From contig JBAIAC010000131.1 in assembly GCA_037349315.1 (NCBI GenBank), forward strand, positions 620,001 through 684,000: a stretch of DNA of 64,000 bases, given 5' to 3'. Positions within the stretch are counted from its first letter, which is position 1. The number at the start of each line of letters is the position of its first letter. Below are positions 11,640 to 22,474 of the stretch, piece after piece. The notes under the pieces were generated by a model. That model ran no database searches and had not been told where the DNA came from. It saw only the letters and a program-made list of their open reading frames with translations. The stretch comes from Chelydra serpentina. Its lineage: Eukaryota; Chordata; Testudines; Chelydridae. The position numbers and the translations under genes are program-made.

Positions 11640-11765
11640 GGGTAATTATTACCCTCTCCATTTTATAGCTGCACAGAGAGAAGGGACTTGTCTGAACCAC
11701 AAAGCCAGTCAGTAGCAGAGCCAGACATAGAGCCCAAGAGCTATGACCCTGGTTCAGAAACGTGC
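11640..11765 (-). mobile_element. MIR/CORE-like SINE fragment, reverse orientation
   Basis: 'attattaccctctccatttt', 'gcacagagagaagggacttg' and 'agtagcagagccagacatag' are the reverse complement of the usual MIR-like 3' portion (cytosine-rich end, then the 'accttgggcaagtcac' region). Confidence 0.55.
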
Positions 11766-11900
11766 CCCCCACAGCCAGGAACAAAACTCAGGAGCTGACA
11801 AGGTGCTGGCAACTGCTGGTGCTTTTATCACTGGTTGTAAAGCCCTGCTCAGTTAGATGACACAGAGGTGGACATGAGCAAACTCCAAGGTGACCCCCGC

Positions 11901-13280
11901 ATGATGAGATAACTGGCTCTGTGGATGAGGGGAAAACAGTGGATGTGATATTTCTTGACTTTAACAAAGCTTTTGATACAGTCTCCCACAGTATTCTTGT
12001 CAGCAAGTTAAAGAAGTATGGGCTGGATGAATGGACTGTAAGGTGGATAGAAAACTGGCTAGATGGTCGGGCTCAACGGGTAGTGATCAATGGCTCCATG
12101 TCTAGTTGGCAGCTGGTATCAAGTGGAGTGCCCCAAGGGTCGGTGCTGGGGCCAGTTTTGTTCAATATCTTCATTAACGATCATAGAATCATAGAATATC
12201 AGGGTTGGAAGGGACCTTAGGAGGTCATCTAGTCCAACCCCCTGCTCAAAGCAGGACCAATCCCCAATTTTTGCCCCAGATCCCTAAATGGCCCCCTCAA
12301 GGATTAAACTCACAACCCTGGGTTTAGCAGGCCAATGCTCAAACCACTGAGCTATCCCTCCCCCCAAGGAGGGACTGCACCCTTAGCAAGTTTGCAGATT
12401 ACACTAAACTGGGAGGAGTGGTTGATATGCTGGAGGGTGGGGATAAGATACAGAGGGACCTAGACAAATTAGAAGATTGGGCCAAAAGAAATATGATGAG
12501 GTTCAACAAGGACAAGTGCAGAGTCCTGCACTTAGGACGGAAGAATCCCATGCACTGCTATAGACTAGGGACTGAATGGCTGGGCAGCAGTTCTGCAAAA
12601 AAGGACCTAGGGGTTACAGTGGACGAAAAGCTGAATGTGAGTCAACAGTGTGCCCTTGTTGCCAAGAAGGCCAACGGCATTTTGGGTTGTATAAGTAGGG
12701 GCATTGCCAGAAGATCGAGGGACATGATCATTCCCCTCTATTCGGCACTAGTGAGGCCTCATTTGGAGTACTGTGTCCAGTTTTGGGCCCCACACTACAA
12801 GAAGGATGTGGATACATTGGAAAGAGTCCAGCAGAGGGCAACAAAAATGATTAGGGGGCTGGATCACATGACTTATTAGAAGAGAGGCTGAGGAAACTGG
12901 GATTGTTTAGCCTGCAGAAGAGAAGAATGAGAGTTGATTTGATAGCTGCTTTCAACTACCTAAAAGGGGGTTCCAAAGAGGATGGATCTAGACTGTTCTC
13001 AGTGGTAGAAGATGACAGAACAAGGAGTAATGGTCTCAAGTTGCAGAGGGGGAGGTTTAGGTTGGATATTAGGAAAAACTTTTTCACTAGTAGGGTGGTG
13101 AAGAACTGGAATGGGTTACCTAGGGAGGTGGTGGAATCTCCTTCCTTAGAGGTTTTTAAGGTCAGGCTTGACAAAGCCCTGGCTGGGATGATTTAGTTGG
13201 AGTTGGTCCTGCTTTGAGCAGGGGGTTGGACTAGATGACCTCCTGAGGTCCCTTCCAACCCTGAGAGTCTATGATTCTAT
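11901..13280 (+). mobile_element. 5'-truncated young CR1, interrupted by a SINE
   Basis: It covers the reverse transcriptase from just before [13 protein letters not shown] motif (here NKAFDTVSH) to the terminal ATTCTATG repeat. It is nearly identical to 4379-5573. GVPQGS is intact here, unlike in the longer copy. A SINE in the opposite orientation replaces about 16 bases between the FINDL codons and the FAD box (12181-12365). Two internal stops follow, for example at 12877-12879, so no protein can be made. Confidence 0.9.
12181..12365 (-). mobile_element. Full-length turtle tRNA-derived SINE nested in CR1
   Basis: On the minus strand it starts GGGGGGAGGGATAGCTCAGTGG (pol III A box in the tRNA-like head), followed by a B box (GGTTGTGAGTTTAATCC), a spacer with ATTTAGGGATCTGGGGC, and a 3' tail that matches the CR1 3' end including ATTCTATG. 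It is a Cry-type SINE mobilised by CR1 machinery (established for turtles). Confidence 0.9.
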
Positions 13281-13512
13281 GTGTTCAGGGAAGCACTGAG
13301 GGTTGGCAGGTGCTTTGGATCTCACTGGCTAGGCTGTGAGGGTACCCCGCAGCCACCCTGCGGAACCTGGTTCAGACATACAGGCAGCAGTGCATGGAGC
13401 TGGCACGGTCAGCCAAAGAGCTTTCCTGAAGTGGGTGAATGGGCACAGGAAAAACTGTCCCAATCCTCTGTGCCCAGAACCATCACTCAGGCTTGACTGA
13501 TGCCTCCACCCC
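13281..13512. other. Unassigned intergenic DNA
   Basis: Short stretch between the CR1 tail and the C-rich minisatellite. No gene or repeat recognised. Confidence 0.35.
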
Positions 13513-14000
13513 ATGCCCTTCAGTGACTGGCACCCACCTCCCACCTATGCCTCCCTCAGTGTCCTGCACCCACCCCATCACTACCTATCACGCCCCCATG
13601 TTCTGCACCTACCCCCACCTAATCTTGGACCTGCCCCCCATGACCAACCACCTCCAGTGCCTCGCCCCATCTGCCCCACTGCCTATTTCCCCATGTCCTG
13701 TACCCAGCTCCCCATCTACCTCACCCTTCAGTGTCCTGTACCCACACCTAGTCCTGCATCTGTCCCCCATCACCTACCACCCCCATTGCCCCCTCCGCCT
13801 CCCCCACTGCCTATTGCCCCCCAGTGCCCAGCACCCCCCCTCCAACTACATGCCCACCAGTGCCTGGCACCCCCTCCCACCTATGCCCCCGTGTCCTGCA
13901 CCCACCCCCCACCTAGACCTGCATTGTCCCCCAATTGCCTACCACCTCCAGTGTCTTGCACCCACCCCATCACCACCTACGGCCCCCCACGTCCTCCTCC
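13513..14000. repeat. C-rich, G-poor minisatellite upstream of OGDH
   Basis: About 490 bp of imperfect repeats built from 'cctgcacccacccc', 'catcacctac' and 'tgcctggcacccc' variants. The + strand is dominated by C with very little G. Long frames cross it in two phases because stops are rare in this composition; these are not genes. It abuts the OGDH CpG island. Confidence 0.8.
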
Positions 14001-14019
14001 AGCATCCCTGTGCCCCGCT

Positions 14020-14760
14020 CCCCGCTTTGGTCACGTGGTGGCGAGGCGGGGCCGGACACACGAGCGGGGAATCCAGCACACCACCATCGGGCGGGTCAAG
14101 GCCGAGTCTCCGACATGTGACCCGGGAGTGGGCGGCGCGGCGCGGTGACGCGGCGCGCAGGGGGCGGGGTGGCGGTAGTTGGCGCGCAGAGCGGCGGCCG
14201 CTGTCAGAGCAGAGTCGCGAGCGGGCGGGACGGACGCGCCAGCAGGTACCGTGTGGCTTGAGGGGAGAGCGCCGGCCGACCGGCCGGGCTCGGGGATCCG
14301 GTCTGCGGGGAGCAGGGCGCCGCCTCGTGACCCTGCCCCCGGAGTGTCCTTGGCGCCGCCGCCCGGGCCCCTGAGCCGAGGGGAGGGTGGTGTCACGGGG
14401 AGTGACGGCAACAGCGGCCAATAAGGAGGCGGCGCTCTGCCATCCTCGTTGTGGATAGGTCGGGCTGTTGAAGGGGGTGGTGCTGAGGCGGGAGCGCTAG
14501 CTGATTGGACGGCGGGGCGGCGGCCGCGATCCCAGCCCCGCGGACAGCAGGAGCGCGCGTTTCCACGTGGAGGGAGATGGGACGGGGGTCCTCTCTCCCC
14601 TGGGGCGGGAGCCGGCATCGTCACCCCCCTCGCGCAGTCGGGGAAACTGAGGCACAGAGCGAGTCAGGGCGGGGCCGGGTCAGGGCCCGGCCAGCTCTGC
14701 CCGGTCCCATCGGGGCTTGGCACTGAGCACAGCGCTGTCCTTTCTCAGTGGCGCTGTGAC
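14020..14760 (+). promoter_or_regulatory. OGDH: CpG-island promoter of OGDH
   Basis: CpG density rises sharply here and falls by about 14800, unlike anything around it. No TATA box lies near exon 1. Candidate sites seen: E-box CACGTG at 14032-14037 and again at 14564-14569, a CRE-like TGACGCG near 14147, GC boxes (GGGGCGGGG) near 14161, CCAAT at 14418-14422 and ATTGG (inverted CCAAT) at 14504-14508. This fits the broad, housekeeping-type promoter expected of a TCA-cycle gene. Individual factor binding is inference. Confidence 0.8.
14180..14245 (+). other. OGDH: OGDH exon 1 (non-coding), start approximate
   Basis: The consensus donor CAG|GTACCG at 14245/14246 ends an ATG-free GC-rich leader. 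Joined to 22475 it gives a short 5' UTR before the ATG at 22502. The transcription start cannot be read from sequence; 14180 is a guess within the CpG island. The non-coding first exon matches the known layout of vertebrate OGDH genes. Confidence 0.6.
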
Positions 14761-15357
14761 TTGGGTACCTCAGAGACAGGCACGGGACCGGTTCCTGGGG
14801 AAGCGGTTCCCCCTACCCCCGCCGCAATAATGCTGCGGCCTAGTAGTGGAGAGCCCATATCTCTCCCCTCCTCGGGAGTCTTTGTGCCTGGAGGTGGGAG
14901 AGGCCCTTTGCCTTAGCGGTCAGATGATGGCAGGAACAGCTTCCATGACATCAGGTACCTCCTAGCCAGAGGTCAATTTAAAAGTTCGTCTGCGGTCAGT
15001 ATCGTGGTGAGAAGCCCAAAGTCCTTTTGCTTTCACTCTTTGGGGATGGGTGCCAGCCTGCTCCCTCAAGCCTTTCCCAAGGAACATGCTTATGGGTACC
15101 CTACTCATCTTCATGTTGACCTATGGTTGGTGGATTTTGCCTTGCTAGAAGGTATCTAGCACACTTGCCAAGGCTATGACCTCCATTCCCCCTTTTGTAT
15201 GACTTAAAACTCTTTCATGTAAACAAATTCCAACCTCTGGGGAATGTGTCCTGCTTCTCTGCCTGGCACCTCCTAGCAGGAACTGGAAACATTGTTAGAG
15301 CAAAAAGGAAGCTGATGGTCCAGGCCCAACCCTTCTGGGCATTAACTATTGTGTGAG

Positions 15358-15611
15358 TCGGTGCTTGTCTTCATGTGCAGCTGCTCTGCTGTCGCACTGC
15401 ACATGAAGATGCTACTGCGCCGGTGGGAGAAATGGCATAATTAATCCACATCCACAAGAGGTAGCTGTGTTGGCAGGAGAAGCTCTTCCATTGACATAGC
15501 ACTGTGTACACTGGGGCTTAGGTCGGTATAACTGTCGCTCAGTTGTGTGTTTTTTTCACAACCCTAATCGATGTACTTACACCAATATATATGTCTGTAG
15601 TATAGACTTAG
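15358..15611. mobile_element. Decayed MITE-like repeat
   Basis: It contains 'cactgtgtacactggggctt' and ends 'atgtctgtagtatagactta', the blurred GTCTACACT/AGTGTAGAC end shared by turtle MITEs. An internal palindrome (tcttcatgtgcag and ctgcacatgaaga) is visible near 15370-15407. Ends are uncertain. Confidence 0.4.
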
Positions 15612-17718
15612 CCTCAATCATGGTCACAGTCTTCAGTGAATGCTATTAAACGTCCCTTCATGCCCACTTGGCCTGTTTGAAAAGGGGAATTCTAATAGTG
15701 AAATTCAGCAGGTTTAATTGGCTCAAGTCAGGGAAATGTAGGGTTGGTATGAAAAGTATTCTTACTGCTTGAATTACTGCTCTTCACTGCTTGATGTCAT
15801 GATTGTTTTGATTTAAAAATCTGATAAGGAGTTGAATGTAAAACACTCAATATACACAGAAGGTATGTCCTCACTACAGTTAACACAGATCTGGGAACCC
15901 AGATTGGCCAAGGCTGGGTGTGAGCATCCACCCTGAGAAACCACACTCAAGTCAGACTGGTGAGCTGCATCTACTTCGATGCTTCTGTAATCTGGGTTAA
16001 GTGGTAGGATTTATGGGGGCGTATCCTATGGTTCTTAGCACTTTGCTAAAATGCAGCGCTCTATGATGTGAACCTCTGGCCAGGTAGCAGCATGCTGGGA
16101 TGAGGATGACATCACTATTCAAGTGCTTGTAGCAATGTAGTGGGCTGTATGGAATGGGTTTAAGTGCTAAACTGGTGCATATAAGCACTGAGTGCTAGTG
16201 CAGAAGGAGGGAGTGGGTAGAAGGATAGGAAAATTGATGGTATTGGAGGACTGTCAGCACTTGAGTTAAATAACTTGGGTTACAGCGAGATCCATACTAC
16301 CAAATGAGCAGGTTACAGTCTGAATTATAGCAGAACCAGGGTTCTGACCTGTACCCTCAGCCAGATAACGTAGTGCAGGCCCAAAGAACCTCCAAACCTG
16401 GGTCGAAGGTTTTTGTGTGTGAGTAGTAGGAAGGCTTGGACTAAAACCCATGTGAGAGCCTGTGTTAACTTTGTAGTGAAGATATATCCAAGGACAAACT
16501 ATCAGCAATGGCTTGCACAGAGAGGTGGACATATTCTGACAGTGGGGAGGAATGCAAGTGCCAGTTTTATACACAGAATAGAATATGCTTGCTTTGCCTT
16601 TTAATAAAGTTGAAAAGTTTTGTTCTCATACAGATAAACTCATTCTTGGTTTAAATCCTGTTGACTTCAGGGGAGTTATACCTCGGACAAATGTGCACCG
16701 TACACTTTATAATAATACTAAACAACTCAGTGATTATGTCTTGAGGGTGAAAAGCTATGACCTGCATAGATTCCTATAGGTTAAATTTGATCAGGAACCT
16801 CATTTAGACAGAATGTCCTGCAGAAAACTCTTCAATATTTTGAAGGGAAGTGGTCAAGATTTTTTTAGGCTATTTTACCTTGTCATTTACATTGTTATTA
16901 GTCCTAGTTGTAAGAGCCAATTGTCAGGCATCTTTCTTTTTTCAGTAGGCACTACTGAATAACTTAAGGTTAAACAAACTGATAGCATGTGTCCTGTAGT
17001 TTGTTTAGAAACTACTGTCCCATCACGTCTGGATCAGTTTGTTTAGTGGGGTTGCACTAAATGTGTGTGTCAGGGTTTTAGTTATTGGGAACATGACTGG
17101 ACTGACTTTCTTAGTGCATTCTTTTTTTTAACTCCAAATGAATTTTCAGCCCTAGCTGAGTGGAGGGAAAACTCACTCCATTTCCTGTATGTTTTGATAG
17201 TACTAAACTTAGTTGTCATAGCTCCTGACTGAACAGTTATAGGGACTTACCTTGTTCGAGGTGACCTTAAATAAGTACATACCATCTTTAAAAATAAAAT
17301 GACTACAGCAGTAGCTAATGGTAAACATAATCAGACATGCTAGGCCCCTTTCAACAAAAAAGTGCAAACTAATAGTTTTTACCAATTTAAAAAAATAAAA
17401 CCATCATTTGGTCACCTAGTAAGGAACCTGGGTTTTTAAACTAATAACTACACTTAGCAGTCTCAAAACATTTAACAAATGTTAGCAAAACTCAGACACT
17501 CCAAGATTTTTTTTCTCCTGTTACTCTGATGCTTATATACTGAGTTCATTGCACTTAATTAGCAGCCTGATTTTCCTCTAATCAAACATTAAGTCTATCT
17601 TAATCCTTTGTTTGTTTGTCTTGGTTCTGGTTTAAGCAAAAACAATTCCCAAGTATCTGTCTTCAGTGGCAGGTTTCATTGACTCTTCTGGGTGCTTTGA
17701 GGCCAAATTAGTAGCTTA

Positions 17719-17726
17719 ATCTACAT
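17719..17726. repeat. Left 8-bp TSD of hAT element
   Basis: ATCTACAT precedes the terminus at 17727 and recurs at 18028-18035. Confidence 0.85.
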
Positions 17727-18027
17727 CAGGGGTCGGCAACCTTTCAGAAGTGATGTGCCGAGTCTTCATTTATTCACTCTAATTTAAGGTTTTGCGTGCC
17801 AGTAATACATTTTAACATTTTTAGAAGGTCTCTTTCTATAAGTCTTTAATATATAACTAAACTACTGCTGTATATAAAGTAAATAAGGTTTTTAAAATGT
17901 TTAAGAAGCTTCATTTAAAATGCAGAGCCCCCCCGAACCGGTGGCCAGGACCCAGGCAGTTGGAGGGTCACTGAAAATCAGCTCACATGCCGCCTTTGGC
18001 ACGCGTGCCATAGGTTGCCTACCCCTG
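17727..18027. mobile_element. 301-bp hAT MITE with perfect TSD
   Basis: It runs from CAGGGGTCGGCAACC to GGTTGCCTACCCCTG, with ATCTACAT on both sides. The interior is AT-rich then GC-rich and has no coding frame. The longer relative is at 27874-28476. Confidence 0.9.
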
Positions 18028-18169
18028 ATCTACATTGCTTAATAGTGTACTCTTGCATAGTTTGAACTCTAGGTTTATTATGAATATTTTCATTCATTGA
18101 TCTTTCGGTGAAAACACTAAAAACAGGGAATTGGGGAATTTGTGAGTTCAAATCCAGCGTTAATGCTAA

Positions 18170-18600
18170 AGCCTTGTCCACACAGAAAGTTGCACGTGTG
18201 ATACGCTGTATGTTTTAGTGCTGTTTTAGTTAAACTGGTGCAGCTTTGTGTTTAAACCCTAATCAGTAAACTTACAGGCACAAGCTAAACTGACGTATCT
18301 CATTTTAAACCAATATGAGTCCCCACAGACAGAAGTTGTAATGATGTAACTAAACTGATTCAAGTTAAACCTATGCAGCTTCTATTTGGAGTTGGGCAGA
18401 TCACTTCTAAGCCAATGGATACCTCAATTCTTAGGAACCTAATAAGGGCTTGTATACACAGAGTTGTTCCTGAATAACTCCATGTGTAGACACTGTTATT
18501 TTGGAACAAGAGTGCCCTGTTCCTATTTTAAAAGTGGGTTAAGCTAAACAGGAGCAAGGCATTTTTGTTCCAAAATAAGATTGTCTGCACTTGAATAGCT
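18170..18600. mobile_element. Decayed MITE-like sequence, probably two elements
   Basis: 'gccttgtccacacag' near 18172 and 'agggcttgtatacacagag' near 18447, with 'ccatgtgtagacactg' near 18480 and 'gattgtctgcacttgaatagc' at 18580, resemble decayed MITE termini. Boundaries are not readable. Confidence 0.35.
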
Positions 18601-18989
18601 ATTGCTTGTTTCTGCCTCCTTCACAGAGAGACTCAGAACCCCCATCAATCGAAGATATGAAATCAATAAACTTGTGTCCCAAAAGGCTGCCTGCCTGCCT
18701 TTTTTGTTTTGTTCTGTTTGAAGCAAAACTATTGGGAATCTGGCAAGAGAGTTGGCGAGCTGTTGGCATACGAATAAGCAAAAGGCTAATAGAAATAAGA
18801 TTGCTGCTATTTGCAGTAGTAGCAATAAATTATATACAACAGTCAGATTATTAATAAACTATTTCAACAATTTTATTCAAAACTATAGCCAAAGGGGGAA
18901 TCAGTAAAGATGCCCTAGTTGACTTTTTTTAGTGGATTGTCTCTGTCACAGTTCTGACTCTCAGAAAGAACATTCTGATGCTCCTCTAT

Positions 18990-19135
18990 AAACTACAGAA
19001 ATTACTCGGGCTATGAAAGAAATTAAGGTTGGAAAGACTCCTGGAGCAGATGGCTTCCCAATTGAATTTTACAAAAAGTTGTCTGAAACTTTAACACCTA
19101 GATTATTGAATATGTTCGGTGAGGCCAAGAATGAG
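18990..19135 (+). mobile_element. L1-type LINE reverse-transcriptase relic
   Basis: The + strand frame near 19000-19129 reads MKEIKVGKTPGADGFPIEF followed by YKKLSETLTPRLL. This is the N-terminal RT block typical of L1-clade LINEs (GKxPGxDGFPxEFYK), not of CR1. It is only about 45 codons long, with no flanking structure. Confidence 0.7.
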
Positions 19136-19594
19136 TGCTGTTCCAGTTAACCAGTTTAAACTCTCAGCCAGTGCCTGCTAAATATAAAAGGGGACAATGG
19201 AAAATGTTTCTAAGCTGGGTTCATGTAACTGAAGTTGTTTTCTTGTGGCTTTGGCTGTGATGGAGAGTTGTGCACTATTTGAATACATTATCGTCACATT
19301 AGATTGGAAATGACAAAATGTGACATTGAGCACTAAAATCCAGCTGCCAGACAAACCCTGCCAATGCTCAGCTAGGGATAGATTTGTTTTGATGACCATT
19401 TAATGGGCACTCAGTGAACAAACTTGTTAGGTTTTTTTATGTGAATGTTTTGTAAACCAAAGGCTTAACCACAATCTCCTCCCCATCTTTCTCCAAACAT
19501 TTTCTCAAACTTGCAAGCCAGTATACTAATTCTGTGGAAGTAATTTCCAGGAAGTAATTTCCAGCTCGTGTGTCACTGTCCTAGGAAGGTCACT

Positions 19595-19901
19595 AAGGGC
19601 AGGTCTACACTATGGCAGGGATCAATGCTCCGAGATTGATCCTCCGGCAGTCGATTTAGCGGGTCTAGTGAGACCCGCCAAATCAACTGCAGATCGCTCT
19701 CCAGTCGATCCCTGTACTCTACCCCCAACGAGAAGAGTAAGGTAAGTTGACGGGAGATTTTCTCCCATCGACACCCCCCCCCCCCCCATGGTGTAGACCC
19801 CGCGGTAACTTGACCTAAGGTACATCGACTCCAGCTACGTTATTCACGTAGCTGGAGTTGCATAGCATAGGTTGATTTACTGCGGTAGTGTAGACATTGA
19901 G
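19595..19901. mobile_element. hAT-like MITE with 8-bp TSD
   Basis: The inner terminal repeats are TCTACACTA near the left end and TAGTGTAGA near the right. The flanks AGGTCACT (19587-19594) and TGGTCACT (19902-19909) match at 7 of 8. It contains inner palindromes (gctccagctacg-type at 19833-19858) and a poly-C run at 19773. Confidence 0.6.
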
Positions 19902-20492
19902 TGGTCACTGCCTTTCTTCTCCTTAAGATGGGTTTTAAAAAACAAACAAACTGCTTGGTATTCTATGGCCTAATGATGGCTGCTCTGCTAACAGATTGAT
20001 CCTGAAATATTCAGTTGTTTTATCTGTGCAACTAGATGCTGTCATAACTTTTGCAGTCATTCTTTTTTAAAGGGGAGTGAGTGTTTATCTCAAGCACTTG
20101 ATTTGAAATGTTAACAGGGATAGCTGGTGAGGTGAGCAAAGGTGTAAGGGCCAGATTTTCAAATATGTTCCATCCACTCCCATTTCAAAATTTTCCTTTT
20201 TTTTAAATGGGAAAAGGCAACTGTAAAAGGAATTGGCAGAAGGACCAGAAATTATTTGAAGCTTTTTTTAAATTGACGTGATAATTACAGTACCTTCTCA
20301 GCTGAATTAATATGCTTTAGGTATAAAATAACTTTAGGACTCTGGCTAACTAAGGCTAAGTCTTCACTGCAAAAAAACTGCTTTTTTGTAAATGTTGAGA
20401 TTGCTGTCTTGATGTAAAATCCTAGTGGAGAAAAGGCACAGGTAGTTTTTACATCAAGGTAGCTACTTGTGGTCAACCCTATAATCTCTTCT

Positions 20493-21068
20493 CTCATAGA
20501 CTTTAAGGTCAGAAGGAACCATTATGATCATCTGGTCTGACCTCCTGCACAACACAGGCCACAGAATCTCACCCACCCATTCCTGTAATAAACTTCTAAC
20601 CTATGTCTGAGCTATTGAAGTCCTCAAATCATGGTTTAAAGACTTCAAGGTGCAGAGAATCCTCCAGCAAGTGACCCGTGCCCCATGCTGCAGAGGAAGG
20701 CGAAAAACTCCCAGAGCCTCTGCCAATCTGCCCTGGAGGAAAATTCCTTTGCGACCCCAAATATGGCGATCAGCTAAACCCTGAGCATGTGGGCAAGACT
20801 CACCAGCCAGACACACAGGAAAGAATTCTCTGTAGTAACTCAGATCCTACCCCATCTTACATCCCATCACAGGCCATTGGGCATGATAGTCAAAGATCAA
20901 TTAATTGCCCATCATACCATCTCTTCCATAAACTTATCAAGCTTAGTCTTGAAGCTAGATATGTCTTTTGCCCCCACTGCTCCCCTTGGAAGGCTGTTCC
21001 AGAACTTCACTCCTCTGATGGTGAGAAACCTTCGTCTAATTTCAAGTCTAAACTTCCTGATGTAGCTA
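20493..21068 (-). mobile_element. Old CR1-family fragment with 3' end
   Basis: On the minus strand this is the C-terminal coding and 3' UTR part of an old CR1. It includes the 'gaagtgaagttctggaacag' region (around 20992-21010) and ends in 'ggttccttctgacc'. It is far more diverged than the CR1 copies at 1100, 11901, 25677 and 48604. The + strand frame 20678-21151 is its antisense shadow. Confidence 0.7.
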
Positions 21069-21593
21069 CACAGAGGCAAGAATATTTTAGTCTTGTCTCC
21101 ACTTTTGAGATGTTAAAATGGAACCTTTTATTTTTTTCAGTGAAGACATAACCTCTAAATTCCAGTCCTCCACTCAAAAAGTGGAAATATGGGTTTCCAG
21201 CTATCTCTCAGCATTCTTAGTTGGACAGCAAATCCATTAAAACTTTGTCCTTTGATACTTCTCACATGTAACTCCTTTAATTTTTCATAATAATAGCTGA
21301 TAAAGCTTCAGAGTAAAAATTAAGGACCTCTTTCTAGTGTAAGTAGGGAACAATGGAGAACATGCATGCACTGTGCTGCAAGGAAGGGCTGCTTTTTCCC
21401 TGTTTCAGAAGTGTGGGAATGTGCAATATGGACACTAGTAAGGGCAAAAAGGTGAAGAGAACTGCAGGGAGGTGGGAATGGGAATAAAGTTCAGCAGAAG
21501 TGTTGCTGTCTGAGTGGCAGTCTTATCAGCATGAAATAACCACTTTGCTGCCACTGCTTAAAAAAAATAAAAAAAATGGAGCTATGCCAATCT

Positions 21594-21773
21594 TCTAGAA
21601 CTGGAATGACCTTGAAAGGTCATCAAGTCCAGTCCCCTGCCTTCACTAGCAGGACCAAGTACTGTCCCCTGACAGATTTTTGCCCCAGATCCCTAAATGG
21701 CCCCCTCAAGGATTGAACTCACAACCCTGGGTTTAGCAGGCCAATGCTCAAACCACTGAGCTATCCCTCCCCC
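21594..21773 (-). mobile_element. tRNA-derived SINE with an alternative 3' tail
   Basis: On the minus strand the tRNA-like head (GGGGAGGGATAGCTCAGTGG) and spacer equal the other SINEs. After the 'gccccagatttttg' complement the tail differs: instead of the CR1 TTGAGCAGGGGGTTGG block it reads GTCCTGCTAGTGAAGGCAGG and ends near CCAGTTCTAGAAG. This is a distinct SINE subfamily or a SINE with another LINE-derived tail. Confidence 0.7.
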
Positions 21774-22202
21774 ATTCCTGTGCCCCAACAAGTATAAATG
21801 ATCCGATCTTTCTCCTTTTGTCAGCTGTCATCAGAAAAAATAGAACATCTATTCATAATGTAGTAGTACTTGATAAATGTGAAACTTACAAGTTAAGATA
21901 TTAAAATTCAGTTGCACATGATGTAAACTGAAAACAAAATAGGGAAAAATGTTGATGCTAGGTTTGGTTGACAAATGTAGATGTTTGGCTCAAAGCCATA
22001 AGTGATAACTACACCCCTCCCTCCCCCCCAAAAGCTATTCCATTTCCTGCTTAAATTCCCTTCCCCTAATGACTGGCTGCGACTTGCTGGGGTGGTAACC
22101 CAAAGGGATACTAGTCCATATCTTAAATTAGTAGTTATGCAGTGCTAATACCTGTATTAAACTATTGATTTCAAGTAGTCAAACTAGAAATCAGATTATG
22201 TA

Positions 22203-22400
22203 GGGGAGGCAGTGTGGCCTCATGGATGGAGCGTTGCACTAGGACATGGGGTACCTGTTAGTGGCTCTGCTACTGGTCTGCTGAGTGACCTCTGTGTGCC
22301 TCCATTTCCCCATCTGTAAAATGGAGATTGAGATTGATCTTTGAGAACCTCTTTGAGATCTATGGATGAAAAATGCTAAGTAACAACTAGGTGGTTATGA
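22203..22400 (+). mobile_element. MIR/CORE-like SINE
   Basis: 'ggcagtgtggcctcatggat', 'gctctgctactggtctgctg', 'tccatttccccatctgtaaa' and 'ctttgagatctatggatgaa' occur in the order of an amniote tRNA-derived MIR-like SINE. It lies about 75 bp upstream of the OGDH exon 2 acceptor. Confidence 0.65.
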
Positions 22401-22474
22401 GGTTGATTTCTCTTTGTATACTGTGCATTGTTCTTCTGTAATGTCTAAAATACTTCTTATTCCTATACCAACAG

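Larger units (their letters stand above)
14246..22474 (+). other. OGDH: OGDH intron 1
   Basis: The intron runs from GTACCG to ACAG (8.2 kb). After the CpG island it turns AT-richer and contains several MITEs, one hAT element, an old CR1, a SINE and a small L1 relic, listed separately. The stretches 14800-15350 and 16400-17700 show nothing I can name. Confidence 0.65.

Noticed and set aside
12290..12365. tRNA gene candidates in the SINE heads (also 30307, 31235, 54079, 21700)
   Set aside because: A and B boxes are present, but each is followed by the same SINE body and LINE-like tail, and the heads do not fold as a full tRNA. They are SINE promoters.
13439..14374. Long open frames (up to 311 codons) across the C-rich tract and CpG island
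   Set aside because: Two overlapping phases are open at once because the tract lacks stop codons. The predicted proteins are Pro/Cys/Thr low-complexity, and the DNA is a minisatellite followed by an untranslated promoter region.
20678..21151. 157-codon frame on +
   Set aside because: It is the antisense of an old CR1 3' region; the minus strand carries the LINE signals.
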